Source: a virus. Taken from it: DNA of 38,411 nt. The position numbers and the translations under genes are program-made. Under the pieces are notes generated by a model. That model had not been told where the DNA came from and searched no databases. It saw nothing but the letters and a program-made list of their open reading frames with translations. The DNA lies in IMG/VR virus record IMGVR_UViG_3300046524_000267, positions 1 through 38,411 of that record; one strand, written 5' to 3'. This document shows positions 13,012-21,985 of this stretch, piece after piece. Position 1 is the first letter of the stretch, and each line of letters begins with the position of its first letter.

Positions 13012-15638
13012 TGTCCGTATTTCAAGGAAACCCTGACGCTTCGCCCGATGTGCGCCTGGCTGCCCTGGAGGCAGCTGTCGCCGCGCTTGGTGGGCTTATC
13101 GAGGCGAACAAGGCCGCTGCCGACCAAGGGCTGGCAGCGGCGGGCGACAGCATCGAGAGTCTCGACGTAACCCAGCAGGGCCGGGTCAACGGGGAACAGC
13201 AAGGGCGCGAGGCTCGCGATCAGCTGCTCGCAGATCTGATCGCCGACGAGGAAGCCCAGCGCGTTAACGCGGTGGAGATATTGACCGGCGCCGTCTCGGT
13301 CGAGGTAAATGCGCGCACCGCGGCCGACACCGCGCTGGGCGGCCGGATCGACGACGAGGTGACGACGCGCACCGAGGCGATCACCGGCGAAGCCACCGCG
13401 CGCACCGTAGCCGACACGGCGCTGGGTGGCAGGATCGACGACGAGGTGACGGCACGCACCGCGGCGATCGCGGGTGAAACGACAGCGCGTACCGCCGCCG
13501 ATACCGCTTTGGGCGGCCGGATCGACGACGAGGTGACGGCACGCACCGCGGCGATCACTGGCGAAGCCAACGCGCGCGCCGCAGCGATCACGGGCGAAGC
13601 TACTGCACGCACCGCTGCCGACACCGCGCTGGGCGGCCGGATCGACGACGAGGTGACGGCACGCACCGCGGCGATCACCGCCGAAGCCAACGTGCGCGCC
13701 GCGGCAATCACGGGCGAAGCCACCGCACGCACCGCGGCCGATACCGCGCTGGGCGGCCGGATCGACGACGAGGTGACGGCACGCACCGCGGCGATCACCG
13801 CCGAAGCCAACGTGCGCGCCGCGGCGATCACGGGCGAAGCCACCGCACGCACCGCGGCCGACACCGCGCTGGGCGGCCGGATCGACGACGAGGTGACAGC
13901 ACGCACCGCGGCGATCACCGGCGAAGCCACTGCGCGCACAGCAGCCGATACGGCGCTGGGCGGTCGGATCGACACCGAAATCACTGCGCGAACCTCCGCT
14001 GACGCCTTACTCGCCGCCTCGGCGACGGCTGCCGCGCCCAGCGTCCGCGATCGCGCGCCCAAGGCGACCGATGACACCACCAAGGGCTATGCGATCGACG
14101 ATCTGTGGGCCATGCGTGACGGCCGCCAATACAAGGCTCTGTCCGTCGTGGCGGGGGCCGCCGTCTGGTCGAAAACCGCGCAAAGCAACACCCAAATCCC
14201 CGAAGACATGATCGGTGATCGCGTGCCAGGCGCGTCGTTGCTGATCGCGCCATTCAAGCTGCGCGCGGCGTACACGGGTTATTGCTTTCGGGTGAAGCGG
14301 GGGAGCGACAACACGACGCTCGATATCGGCTTCGTCTATGACGGCAACTTCAAGCTGTACGTCGCCGACTGGGCCGCTTGTGACAAGTTCATCGATGGCA
14401 CCACCGGTTGGTACAACATCATCTACGACCAGAGTGGCAACGGGTACGACCTGACCGAAGTCGCGGGGCGGCCGGTTTCCATCAACCACGCGATCACCAA
14501 CAACAAGAACGACATCAACGGCCTGCGCACCTTCTGCTTTTGGGGCGGCCCAACGACCGGCATGAAGATCGCGGATGCCCACACGGTCGAGCGGACGAAC
14601 TGCACCGTCATATCGGCTGGCCTTGTCGAGAGCTCAGGGCATGGCAACGCCTTTTGCGAGCTCGGTAACGATGCCAGTTACCTCAATCGCCTCCTGCTGA
14701 CGACGATCGTGCGCGACGGTCGACTGCAACCCATCGGGAACACGAACCTGGTGGGACCGCGCGTCGAAAGCAGCCTGCACGTCTTAGGGGCAGCGTTCGG
14801 GGTTAGCGCCGTCAACTACATGTGCAACGACGCCGTCGCGACGTCGGGCGCCTTGTCTTCGAAGACCCTCGCCAGCGGCTACGTCGGCGCGGCCAATACA
14901 TTCAGCTACACTTACTGGGGCGATTACGGGGCGTTCATGGTCTATCCGACCGCTCTGTCGCCCGCCACGATGCAGTTCCTCCGCCGGCTGCTGACACGGG
15001 CACTGCGGATCCAGCCTCAATGTCGCGATCGCATGGTCATCGTGGGCGATTCGATAACGGTAGGTGCCGACACGCCGGCTCAGCCGTGGTGGCGTCAAGC
15101 ACTCCCTTCGTTCGACGGCGACTGGAAGATCTACAACAATGCGCTTGAAGGCGACCGTGTTGCGCCCGCCTTGCCCGGCTACTCGGTGGCAGGGGGCAAC
15201 GCCTATGCCTCTGGCCGCCGCAACGTCATGGTCGTTGCCTACGGGACCAACGATCTGGCGCAGATGAACCCTGCGAACGGCGATGCCGCCAACGCTACAA
15301 CCGTTTACAACGACTTGGTGACCTGGTGCGGTTTAGCGCGCGCGACGGGCTACAAAGTCGTGATCTGCACGATCCTCCCGCGCAACAACTCGTTTACTGG
15401 CGGCCAGACCGTGACGTCGTTCGAGGCATCACGTCTGCTCTTGAACGCGCAAATCGTGGCCAATTGGGCCACCTTCGCAGACGGTTTGGCAGACTACGGC
15501 GGCGACCCGTACATCGGCCAACTCGCGAACGTTACCGACCTGACCTGGATGAATGGCAACCTTCATCCGAAGTCGCGCGGCCATGCGATCATGAGTGGTT
15601 ATGTCGTTTCCGCGGTCAACGGACTTGTCTGGCCGTGA
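13011..15638 (+). CDS. Tail fibre / receptor-binding protein with SGNH esterase domain
   Basis: The 875-residue protein has a helical N terminus, then coiled-coil repeats (about residues 100-330; unit ARTAADTALGGRIDDEVTAR with hendecad AITGEANVRAA), a middle domain with LRAAYTGYCFRVKRGSDNTT and YDQSGNGYDLTE, as in the LamG-like catalytic domain of arabinofuranosidase B, and a C-terminal SGNH/GDSL hydrolase with IVGDSIT (Ser681), GTND (about 745) and LHPKSRGH (His852). I infer a trimeric fibre that binds and deacetylates surface polysaccharide. It lies between the spanins and a holin-like gene, far from the tail genes. The start overlaps the Rz1-like stop. Confidence 0.85.
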   Translation: MSVFQGNPDASPDVRLAALEAAVAALGGLIEANKAAADQGLAAAGDSIESLDVTQQGRVNGEQQGREARDQLLADLIADEEAQRVNAVEILTGAVSVEVNARTAADTALGGRIDDEVTTRTEAITGEATARTVADTALGGRIDDEVTARTAAIAGETTARTAADTALGGRIDDEVTARTAAITGEANARAAAITGEATARTAADTALGGRIDDEVTARTAAITAEANVRAAAITGEATARTAADTALGGRIDDEVTARTAAITAEANVRAAAITGEATARTAADTALGGRIDDEVTARTAAITGEATARTAADTALGGRIDTEITARTSADALLAASATAAAPSVRDRAPKATDDTTKGYAIDDLWAMRDGRQYKALSVVAGAAVWSKTAQSNTQIPEDMIGDRVPGASLLIAPFKLRAAYTGYCFRVKRGSDNTTLDIGFVYDGNFKLYVADWAACDKFIDGTTGWYNIIYDQSGNGYDLTEVAGRPVSINHAITNNKNDINGLRTFCFWGGPTTGMKIADAHTVERTNCTVISAGLVESSGHGNAFCELGNDASYLNRLLLTTIVRDGRLQPIGNTNLVGPRVESSLHVLGAAFGVSAVNYMCNDAVATSGALSSKTLASGYVGAANTFSYTYWGDYGAFMVYPTALSPATMQFLRRLLTRALRIQPQCRDRMVIVGDSITVGADTPAQPWWRQALPSFDGDWKIYNNALEGDRVAPALPGYSVAGGNAYASGRRNVMVVAYGTNDLAQMNPANGDAANATTVYNDLVTWCGLARATGYKVVICTILPRNNSFTGGQTVTSFEASRLLLNAQIVANWATFADGLADYGGDPYIGQLANVTDLTWMNGNLHPKSRGHAIMSGYVVSAVNGLVWP
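13314..13996 (+). repeat. Mixed 87-bp and 120-bp in-frame tandem repeats
   Basis: The phrase encoding DTALGGRIDDEVTART begins at 13326, 13413, 13500, 13620, 13740, 13860 and 13947, giving spacings of 87, 87, 120, 120, 120 and 87 bases. The longer unit has one extra 33-base (11-residue) block, AITxEANxRAA. The copies starting 13620 and 13740 are almost identical at DNA level. All units keep the frame, so recombination would change fibre length without breaking the protein. Confidence 0.9.
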
Positions 15639-16093
15639 TGAGCTCGACCTACAACCTGCTGAGGCAAACCCTCGCAATGCCGATTGCCCTCGCGTTCAGC
15701 TCGGCCGGCACGCGCATCGTACTGCCCGGACCCGAGCTGATCGGGGTGTTCGGCGTCGACATACCCGTATTCTCCGCGATCTTCGGCATTACCGGGGTGC
15801 TCGCTGGCCATTGGCTGGCCCCGGCCGCGCCGGCGCCGCTCGACTGGCGCAAAACCACGCTGCTGCTCGCGACCCTCTCCCTGGTGACCGTGGCGATCGT
15901 CGTGGCCACCGGCCAGCGCCCAGTAGTGGCGATCGGTTGGGGCATCGGCCTCGGCTTCAGTGGCGTTTCGAGCGTCCAACTGCTCGGCAGCCAGGCCGGT
16001 GGCGGAATCAAGACCATTACCGATGCGTTCTTCAACATGATCGCCGCCCGCATCAGCGGCAAGTCGAAGGAAGATGACAGTGCCACTAAGTGA
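15638..16093 (+). CDS. Holin-like membrane protein
   Basis: The 151-residue protein has three predicted membrane segments (about 33-57, 72-91 and 94-114) and a short charged C terminus (GKSKEDDSATK), which is the general build of phage holins. Position after the lysis genes supports that reading, since the endolysin lacks a signal peptide. The start at 15638 overlaps the fibre gene stop (TGATG). No family signature is clear, so the holin call is by context. Confidence 0.6.
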   Translation: MSSTYNLLRQTLAMPIALAFSSAGTRIVLPGPELIGVFGVDIPVFSAIFGITGVLAGHWLAPAAPAPLDWRKTTLLLATLSLVTVAIVVATGQRPVVAIGWGIGLGFSGVSSVQLLGSQAGGGIKTITDAFFNMIAARISGKSKEDDSATK

Positions 16094-16490
16094 CCTCGCC
16101 TCGATCGCGATCACCGGGCTGATACTCGGCCTGGCCGTGCTGTCGGCGTGGCGATACGGCCGTCTGAACCCAGAAAACACGGGCCGGCTCGGCAAAGAGA
16201 TCGGCAAGCTGAGCAGCGATTTCAAAAAGCTCGAGGAGCGCGTGGGCGGCTGCGCCACGACGGCGGCTCTGGGCCTTCTGGCGTCCGAGGTTCGGTCGTT
16301 GGAGGCTGGAGCCGCGAGTAGCGGTGAAATGCTCGCGCTGGAGGGCAAGATCAACGCTCTGGCCGAAAAGATAGACGCCACCGTTGGCGGGCTCCGGGAG
16401 TCTAGCGATCGAACGTGGGAGGCGGTCGACCGGATGCAGCGCTTTTTCATTGAGGAAGGCCTGCGCAGCATGGGGGGCAACAAGTCGTGA
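16074..16490 (+). CDS. Mu gp25-like protein (DUF2730)
   Basis: The 138-residue product has one N-terminal membrane segment (IAITGLILGLAVLSAW, about 11-26) followed by coiled coil with KIGKLSSDFKKLEERV-type heptads. This build and its place just before the gp26/gp27/terminase genes match the DUF2730 family of Mu-like phages. Its role is not known; a membrane-anchored coiled coil could act in lysis or assembly. It overlaps the holin-like gene by 20 bases and the next gene by four. Confidence 0.75.
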   Translation: MTVPLSDLASIAITGLILGLAVLSAWRYGRLNPENTGRLGKEIGKLSSDFKKLEERVGGCATTAALGLLASEVRSLEAGAASSGEMLALEGKINALAEKIDATVGGLRESSDRTWEAVDRMQRFFIEEGLRSMGGNKS

Positions 16491-16789
16491 GTAACTTCTT
16501 CGCGTTCACCATGGAGCACGTCCGGCTAACCGCATTGAGGGTGCTGGCCGAGGCGCCGGCCTATCGCGCCAACGATAGCGTGCTCGCCCAGGCGATCGAC
16601 GCGATGGGCTTGCCCTGTACCCGCGACCAACTCCGAGGCCAGCTCGCCTGGCTGGAGGAGCAGGGCCTAGTGCGCCTGGACCACCCGACGCCGACGCTGA
16701 CCGTCGCGATCGCGACCGAGCGCGGCTGCGACGTGGCCCACGGCCGGGCCATCCAGCCAGGGGTTCAGCGGCCGTCGCCGGGGGCGTGA
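16487..16789 (+). CDS. Mu gp26-like winged-helix protein
   Basis: The 100-residue product contains MEHVRLTALRVLAEAPAYRA followed by NDSVLAQAIDAMGLPCTRDQ and LAWLEEQGLVRL, a winged helix-turn-helix like the Mu gp26/ArsR-like family. It is placed directly before the small terminase homolog, as in Mu. A GTG at 16487 overlaps the previous stop. DNA binding during packaging or late regulation is possible; the family's role is not settled. Confidence 0.78.
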   Translation: MSNFFAFTMEHVRLTALRVLAEAPAYRANDSVLAQAIDAMGLPCTRDQLRGQLAWLEEQGLVRLDHPTPTLTVAIATERGCDVAHGRAIQPGVQRPSPGA

Positions 16790-17352
16790 TGGCGAAAAAG
16801 CAAACTCCATCGACCATCGACCGGCTGCCGCCGGAGATCCGCGACATGATCGGCGGTCTGCGCCGCGGCGGCCGGACGATCGACGAGATTCTCGCAAAGC
16901 TGCGCGAGCTCGACGTCGACGTGTCTAGATCTGCGCTTGGCCGCCATGTGAAGGGGCTGGCCGAGGTAACGGCGCGGCTGCAGCACAGTCGGCAGGTCGC
17001 CGAGGCGCTCGTCGGACAGTTCGGCGACGAGCCCGATAATCGGCTCGCACGCGTGAACTTGGAGCTGATGCACTCCGTCGTGCTTCAGGCGATCACCGCG
17101 GCCGAGGTCGACGAGGAAACCGGCGAAGCCAAGCCGGTGACCTTCGACCCCGAAAGCGTGATGTTCCTGTCGCGATCCCTGCAGAGCTTAGCGTCCGCCG
17201 AGAAGACCAATAGCGACCGCATAGCGAAGGCGCAGGAGGCGGCGACGAAGAAGGCGGCCACCAAGGCGGCCGGCGCCGCGCGGGCGAAAGGCCTGTCGAA
17301 GGAAACGGCCGACTTCATCTACGACCAGGTGCTCGGCGTCGGGGCCGGCTGA
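16789..17352 (+). CDS. Small terminase subunit, Mu gp27-like (DUF3486)
   Basis: The product begins MAKKQTPSTIDRLPPEIRDM and continues with LRRGGRTIDEILAKLRELDV then DVSRSALGRHVKGL, the characteristic opening of DUF3486, the Mu-type small terminase. The middle is helical, the C terminus Lys/Ala-rich. It should recognise the phage end to start headful packaging. The ATG at 16789 makes a TGATG overlap; a GTG at 16786 is possible. Its stop overlaps the large terminase start. Confidence 0.88.
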   Translation: MAKKQTPSTIDRLPPEIRDMIGGLRRGGRTIDEILAKLRELDVDVSRSALGRHVKGLAEVTARLQHSRQVAEALVGQFGDEPDNRLARVNLELMHSVVLQAITAAEVDEETGEAKPVTFDPESVMFLSRSLQSLASAEKTNSDRIAKAQEAATKKAATKAAGAARAKGLSKETADFIYDQVLGVGAG

Positions 17353-18863
17353 TGGTGCGCGATCCCACGACCCAGCAGCGCGAAGAGGAGCGGTCAGCGA
17401 CCGAGCAGGCGCTCGTGCGCCTTGACCGCGGCAACTTGCTGCTCGGCTATCAGGCAGAGACGCTGGCCGAGCTACGATCCGGCGTTTCGCTGCTTGTGAT
17501 CGAGAAGTCCCGACGCATCGGTGAGACCTGGGCGGTAGCGGCGTTCGCCGCGCTCAGCGCATCCAGCCAGGCCTCGGCCGGCGGCGATAACTGCTGGTAC
17601 ATGGGCTACGACATGGAGATGGCCCGCGAGTTCATCGAGACGTGCGCCATGTGGTCGCGGGTGTTCGGCCTCGCCGCCGCCGAGGTCGACGAGGAAGTGC
17701 TTGAGGGCGACGACGACAAGCCGGTGCTGGCGTTCCGCATCCGCTTCTCGTCCGGCTTCAAGATCGTCGCGCTGCCTTCGGTGCCGCGGGCCATCCGCGG
17801 CAAACAGGGCAAGGTGCTGATCGACGAGGCGGCATTCCACAAGAACATCGGCGAAACGCTGAAGGCGGCGCTCGCGCTGCTGATGTGGGGCGGCCAGGTC
17901 GTGGTCTGGTCGACGCATGACGGCGTCGACAATCCGTTCAATCTGCTGATCGACGACATTCGCGGCGGCCGACGCAAGGGCAAGGTGCTCACGTTCGACT
18001 TCGATCGCGCGATCGCGGACGGTCTCTATGAGCGCATCGCCCTGGTCGCTTCGGTCAAGGGCCGGTCGGTTCTGCCCAAGGCGGAATGGATCGCGGACAT
18101 CTTCGCCACCTATGGCGACGCCGCCGACGAGGAGCTGCGCTGCATCCCGAGCGCGGGCAGCGGGGCGCTGATCAAGCCCGAGGATCTAACCGCAGCCGAG
18201 CACGACGAGGCGGGCATCCCCGAACTCTACACTGGCGGGTTGTACGGCATCGGCCGCGACGTCGCCCGCCGGCGCGATGGCCAGATCATTCTGGGCGGCG
18301 AGCTGGTGGGACCGGTCGCTTGGGTGCGCGACGAGTATAACGAGGTCGGCCAGACCTTCGCGCACCAGGACGCCTATTTCGATGCGCTGATGCGCGATCG
18401 CCGCGTGCTCCGCGCGATGATCGACCAGACCGGCATGGGCGAAAAGGTCGTCGAGGATCAGCAGCTCAAATGGGGCACCTATCGTGTCGAAGGCGTACTG
18501 CTCACCGGGCCGAACCGGTTGGACCTGGCGCTCGGCCTCGCCGACGGCTTCCAGCGTAACCTGCTGCGCATCCCGGCCAACCGCCCGGACATTCGCGTCG
18601 ACCTGCGCGCCATTAAGCGGATCGGCAGCGAGGAGTCCGGTTCGATCCGTATCGTCAACGACGGCGCGGTCCATGCCGACTGGTTCTGGGCGCTCGCGCT
18701 GATGTGGGGCGCCCTCCAAACCCCGGAACAGCTGATCGAATATCGATCAGTCCCGAAGCCGGGGTTCGGCGCCAGGTCGGCCCAAGACGGCGCCACCGAT
18801 TTCGCCACCCGGCACGGCCGGCAACCCGAAGGCACCGGCCGTTTTGGTGGCCGCAGCTGGTAA
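17352..18863 (+). CDS. Large terminase subunit, Mu gp28-like
   Basis: The 503-residue protein has an ATPase part with a Walker A-like EKSRRIGETW (residues 51-60, the deviant form also seen in Mu gp28) and Walker B VLIDEAAF (155-162), then a nuclease part with acidic GIGRDVARRRDG and DQTGMGEKVVED. It is the motor that packages prophage plus flanking host DNA by headful. It stands between the small terminase and portal genes in Mu order and overlaps the former by one base. Confidence 0.93.
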   Translation: MVRDPTTQQREEERSATEQALVRLDRGNLLLGYQAETLAELRSGVSLLVIEKSRRIGETWAVAAFAALSASSQASAGGDNCWYMGYDMEMAREFIETCAMWSRVFGLAAAEVDEEVLEGDDDKPVLAFRIRFSSGFKIVALPSVPRAIRGKQGKVLIDEAAFHKNIGETLKAALALLMWGGQVVVWSTHDGVDNPFNLLIDDIRGGRRKGKVLTFDFDRAIADGLYERIALVASVKGRSVLPKAEWIADIFATYGDAADEELRCIPSAGSGALIKPEDLTAAEHDEAGIPELYTGGLYGIGRDVARRRDGQIILGGELVGPVAWVRDEYNEVGQTFAHQDAYFDALMRDRRVLRAMIDQTGMGEKVVEDQQLKWGTYRVEGVLLTGPNRLDLALGLADGFQRNLLRIPANRPDIRVDLRAIKRIGSEESGSIRIVNDGAVHADWFWALALMWGALQTPEQLIEYRSVPKPGFGARSAQDGATDFATRHGRQPEGTGRFGGRSW

Positions 18864-18875
18864 TGGAGACACGAC

Positions 18876-20573
18876 GTGCCCGGTACTGACCTGGTTCCCT
18901 ATCAAGCGCCGCAGCCGCCCGTGCTGGTCGACAGCCGAGGCAGGCCGCTACGTGACGCGATCGAGCGCCTGACCGGCGAGATCGCCGGCCCCACCATGAC
19001 GGGCATGCGGTCGATCCTGTCGGGGCATCCCGCACAGGGGCTAGATCCCGGCCGGCTGGCCGACATCCTCCGCCAGGCCGAGCAAGGCGACGCGATCGCG
19101 TACCTCGAACTCGCGGAGGAGATGGAGGAGAAATACCCTCACTACCAATCTGTGCTGGCCACCCGGAAACGCGCCGTCACGAAGCTGCCCATCGCCGTCG
19201 TCGCAGCCGGCGACAGTCCGGAAGAAGAAGGCGACGCCCAACTGGTCCGCGACTGGCTAAAGCGACCGACACTCCGTTCGGAGCTGCGCGACATCATGGA
19301 CGCGCTCGGCAAGGGCTATTCGGTAACGGAGATCATCTGGGCCTTCTCGGCCACCAGCTGGAAGCCAGGGCAGCTAAAATGGCGGTCGCCGACGTTCTTC
19401 GAATTCGACCGGGTCACCGGCGAGCAATTGCTGCTCAAGGGCGGCGAAGACGGCCAAGGCGGTCTGCCGCAACCCTTGGCGCCCTATAAGTTCATCACCC
19501 ACTTCGCCCAGGCGAAGTCGGGCCTTCCGATCCGCGGCGGCCTCGCCCGGACGGTCGCCTGGTATTACCTGTTCGTCAATTTCACGATCAAGGACTGGAT
19601 CACCTTCCTGGAGGTCTACGGGCTGCCGTTGCGCGTCGGCAAATATGCCAATGGGACCAGCGAGGGCGATATCCGCAAGCTCGCCCAGGCGGTCGCGCAG
19701 ATCGGTAGTGATGCCGGCTGCGTCATTCCGCAGTCGATGATGATCGAGTTCGTGAAGTCTGACGGCGGGGCGAGCAACCCGGACATGTTCAGGGCGTTTT
19801 GCCAGTACGCCGACGATGCGATTTCGAAGGCGGTGCTCGGACAGACCAGCTCGGCCGACGCCAAATCGGGCGGGCTTGGCACGGGCCAAGCCAACCTTCA
19901 CGGAGAAGTTCGCGAGGATATCCGCGACGACGACGCCGAGCAGCTCGCCGCCACATTGATGCGCGACCTGGTCGTGCCACTGGTGATGTTCAACCGCGGC
20001 CCGCGCGAGAACTACCCGCTGATCGAGATCGGCGAGCCCGACGCAGTCGACCAGGAAACTGCGCTCAAAGGCATCGAAGCAGCCGTCAGCTACAATGTGC
20101 CGGTCGGTGAAAGCTACTTTCGCGAGGTCACTCGGGTGCCAACACCGGACCCCGATGAGAAGCTGTTGCAGCGACCGGCCACGGCGCCGCTGGGCGGCGC
20201 GGATGGCACCGACCTTGCCGCTGGCACCCCGAACCCCTCTAAAGTGGCCTCTAAGGCCCCTAAAGCGGCTATTCAGGATGCCAGCGCCAATCCCGTCGCG
20301 GCGTCGGCCGAACATGACGATCGCGAACCCGATGCAATCGACCGGCTCGCCGAGCAGCTGATCGCAGCAATGCCGGAGCTCGGTGACGCGATGATGGGCA
20401 AGTTCGAGGAGCTCATCCAGGACGCCACCTCTATGACCGAGATTCGCGAGATCATCGCGATCGCCGCAGGCGACGCGATCATGGGCATGGACACCGACCG
20501 CTTCGTCGAGATCGCGGCCGGCGCTGGGTTCTCCGCGAAGATCGCCGGCATAGTCGCAGAGCCGGGAAGCTGA
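18876..20573 (+). CDS. Portal protein, Mu gp29-like (DUF935)
   Basis: The 565-residue product shows DUF935 features: a segment QAEQGDAIAYLELAEEMEEK followed by YPHYQSVLATRKRAV, then PYKFITHF and GLPIRGGLARTVAWYYLFVN, and a helical C terminus. It forms the ring through which DNA enters the head. The start is a GTG with GGAGA seven bases upstream. Residues 454-463, in a variable linker, are encoded by rare TCT/CCT plus AAA codons that create three CTCTAA-type motifs (20235-20264) like those at the phage ends. Confidence 0.92.
   Translation: MPGTDLVPYQAPQPPVLVDSRGRPLRDAIERLTGEIAGPTMTGMRSILSGHPAQGLDPGRLADILRQAEQGDAIAYLELAEEMEEKYPHYQSVLATRKRAVTKLPIAVVAAGDSPEEEGDAQLVRDWLKRPTLRSELRDIMDALGKGYSVTEIIWAFSATSWKPGQLKWRSPTFFEFDRVTGEQLLLKGGEDGQGGLPQPLAPYKFITHFAQAKSGLPIRGGLARTVAWYYLFVNFTIKDWITFLEVYGLPLRVGKYANGTSEGDIRKLAQAVAQIGSDAGCVIPQSMMIEFVKSDGGASNPDMFRAFCQYADDAISKAVLGQTSSADAKSGGLGTGQANLHGEVREDIRDDDAEQLAATLMRDLVVPLVMFNRGPRENYPLIEIGEPDAVDQETALKGIEAAVSYNVPVGESYFREVTRVPTPDPDEKLLQRPATAPLGGADGTDLAAGTPNPSKVASKAPKAAIQDASANPVAASAEHDDREPDAIDRLAEQLIAAMPELGDAMMGKFEELIQDATSMTEIREIIAIAAGDAIMGMDTDRFVEIAAGAGFSAKIAGIVAEPGS
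20235..20264. other. Cluster of end-type CTCTAA motifs inside the portal gene
   Basis: CCCTCTAAA (20235-20243), CCTCTAAGG (20248-20256) and CCCCTAAA (20257-20264) lie about 10-12 bases apart. The first, with its following GTGGCC, closely matches the left-end site CCCTCTAAAAGTGGCC at 353-368. The location is within about 1 kb of the prophage midpoint. Transposase binding or a centre-located topological role is inference. Confidence 0.4.
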
Positions 20574-20574
20574 C

Positions 20575-20817
20575 ATGGCGGACATCATCGACCTTGGGGC
20601 CGAGCGCGCGCGGCGCGACGATCCCGATCCGGAGTTTCTCGCGACCGACCAGTGGGGCCGGACGATGTACACTTTCGCGCTCAGCTATCAGCTGGGGGAG
20701 AAGACCTTCGGTGTGAACGTCCTTGCCTATGACTTCGATGACGCCGAGGCGCGCGTCGGCGCCATGCGCGCGTCACTACAGCTCGACGGCAAGGTAATCA
20801 GCGAGCGCCCGGACTGA
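20575..20817 (+). CDS. Hypothetical protein between portal and F, 80 aa
   Basis: The product starts MADIIDLGAERARRDDPDPE and has a beta-type middle (MYTFALSYQLGEKTFGVNVL) with an acidic tail. No membrane or export signal is present and I do not recognise the family. It starts one base after the portal stop and its TGA overlaps the ATG of the head morphogenesis gene, so it is likely translated with the structural genes. Confidence 0.65.
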   Translation: MADIIDLGAERARRDDPDPEFLATDQWGRTMYTFALSYQLGEKTFGVNVLAYDFDDAEARVGAMRASLQLDGKVISERPD

Positions 20818-21965
20818 TGCCAGGCCCCGCCGACCTGCCAGCTGCCGGCGTTGCGCCACAGGAAGCAATAGACTTCTTCCGGTCGAAGGGGTTCCGAATC
20901 GGCTTCTCCTGGCTCGACATCTTCAAGGGCGAGCACGCGCGCTGGTTCACGGTCGCTAAGGCGATGAGCATGGCAGTGCTCGAAGATATCCGGGCCGAGG
21001 TCGACCAGGCGATCGCGGACGGCACAACGCTGGCCGAGTTCAAGAAGAACCTGCGCCCGAAACTGCAGGCGCGCGGTTGGTGGGGGCAAAAACGCGTGCT
21101 CGACCCTCAGACCGGCCAACACGAGCTCGCCCAGCTCGGCAGCGATCGCCGGCTGAAGACGATCTTCGACACCAACCTCCGGACCGCCTACGCGGCCGGC
21201 AAATGGGAGCGAATCCAGCGCACCAAGGCGGCGCTGCCGTTTCTGGAGTACAGTGCGCTGCTGGACGGTCGCGAGCGGCCGCAACATCACGCCTGGAATG
21301 GCACGATCCTCCCCGTCGACGATCCCTGGTGGGATACCCACTATCCGCCCTGCGGTTGGCATTGCCGCTGCTCAGCCGTTCAGCGCAGCCAGCGCATGCT
21401 CGACAGCCAGGGCAAGGAGATCACTCAGCCCGAGGTGTTCCCGCAGGTGCCCTGGACCAACCAACGAACCGGCGAGACCGGAACGCGCGAGCTCGGCGTG
21501 AGCAAGGGTTGGGATTACAATGTCGGCAAGGAATATCTCCGTGGCCTGGCGCCGGCACCGCTGCCGTCCAGCTTTGACGGCAACGACGAGGTTGGTGCAG
21601 CGGCAGACTTGACCTCGACCCAGCAAAGCCTGGTGAACCGCTTCCTGAAGAATTTCGGGATCGACCCCGGCAAGGAAGCGATTTGGCTCGATCGCGACGG
21701 GTGGCCGCTATCAATCGGCCGCAGCTGGTTCATCGGCGATGACGGCCGCGCGCGGCTTCCATCGGGCGCTGCCGGCGTCACGATCGACGCGATCGCCGGC
21801 GCGATCACCGATCCCAGCTCGATCGCTTGGGTCTGGGTCACGGCGCGCGATGGCAGTCAGATGATCATGCGGCGCTACATACGAAGAACGCCGTCGGGCA
21901 ATCGATCGACGGTCGTCGACGTGGGTCGCCAGGGGTGGCGCTGGACGGTGCGTGCCGGTCGCTAG
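20817..21965 (+). CDS. F: Head morphogenesis protein, Mu gpF-like (SPP1 gp7 family)
   Basis: The 382-residue product has the SPP1 gp7/Mu F signature: a region LKTIFDTNLRTAYAAGKWER followed by YSALLDGRERPQHHAWNGTI and HYPPCGWHCRCSAVQ, with the conserved Cys/His residues of this minor head family. It joins the portal and head assembly. It ends the packaging cluster. A 15-bp palindrome (TAGATCGGCGATCTA, 21963-21977) spans its stop codon. Confidence 0.92.
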   Translation: MPGPADLPAAGVAPQEAIDFFRSKGFRIGFSWLDIFKGEHARWFTVAKAMSMAVLEDIRAEVDQAIADGTTLAEFKKNLRPKLQARGWWGQKRVLDPQTGQHELAQLGSDRRLKTIFDTNLRTAYAAGKWERIQRTKAALPFLEYSALLDGRERPQHHAWNGTILPVDDPWWDTHYPPCGWHCRCSAVQRSQRMLDSQGKEITQPEVFPQVPWTNQRTGETGTRELGVSKGWDYNVGKEYLRGLAPAPLPSSFDGNDEVGAAADLTSTQQSLVNRFLKNFGIDPGKEAIWLDRDGWPLSIGRSWFIGDDGRARLPSGAAGVTIDAIAGAITDPSSIAWVWVTARDGSQMIMRRYIRRTPSGNRSTVVDVGRQGWRWTVRAGR

Positions 21966-21985
21966 ATCGGCGATCTAGACAATTG

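Noticed and set aside
13314-13996. CRISPR-like array
   Set aside because: The repeats are direct, coding and in frame, without unique spacers of constant size; they are fibre coiled-coil units.
15599-16519. 306-residue minus-strand reading frame
   Set aside because: It crosses three plus-strand genes with recognised features; a shadow.
19374-20672. 432-residue minus-strand reading frame
   Set aside because: It is the shadow of the portal gene in GC-rich DNA; composition is low-complexity and no motif is present.
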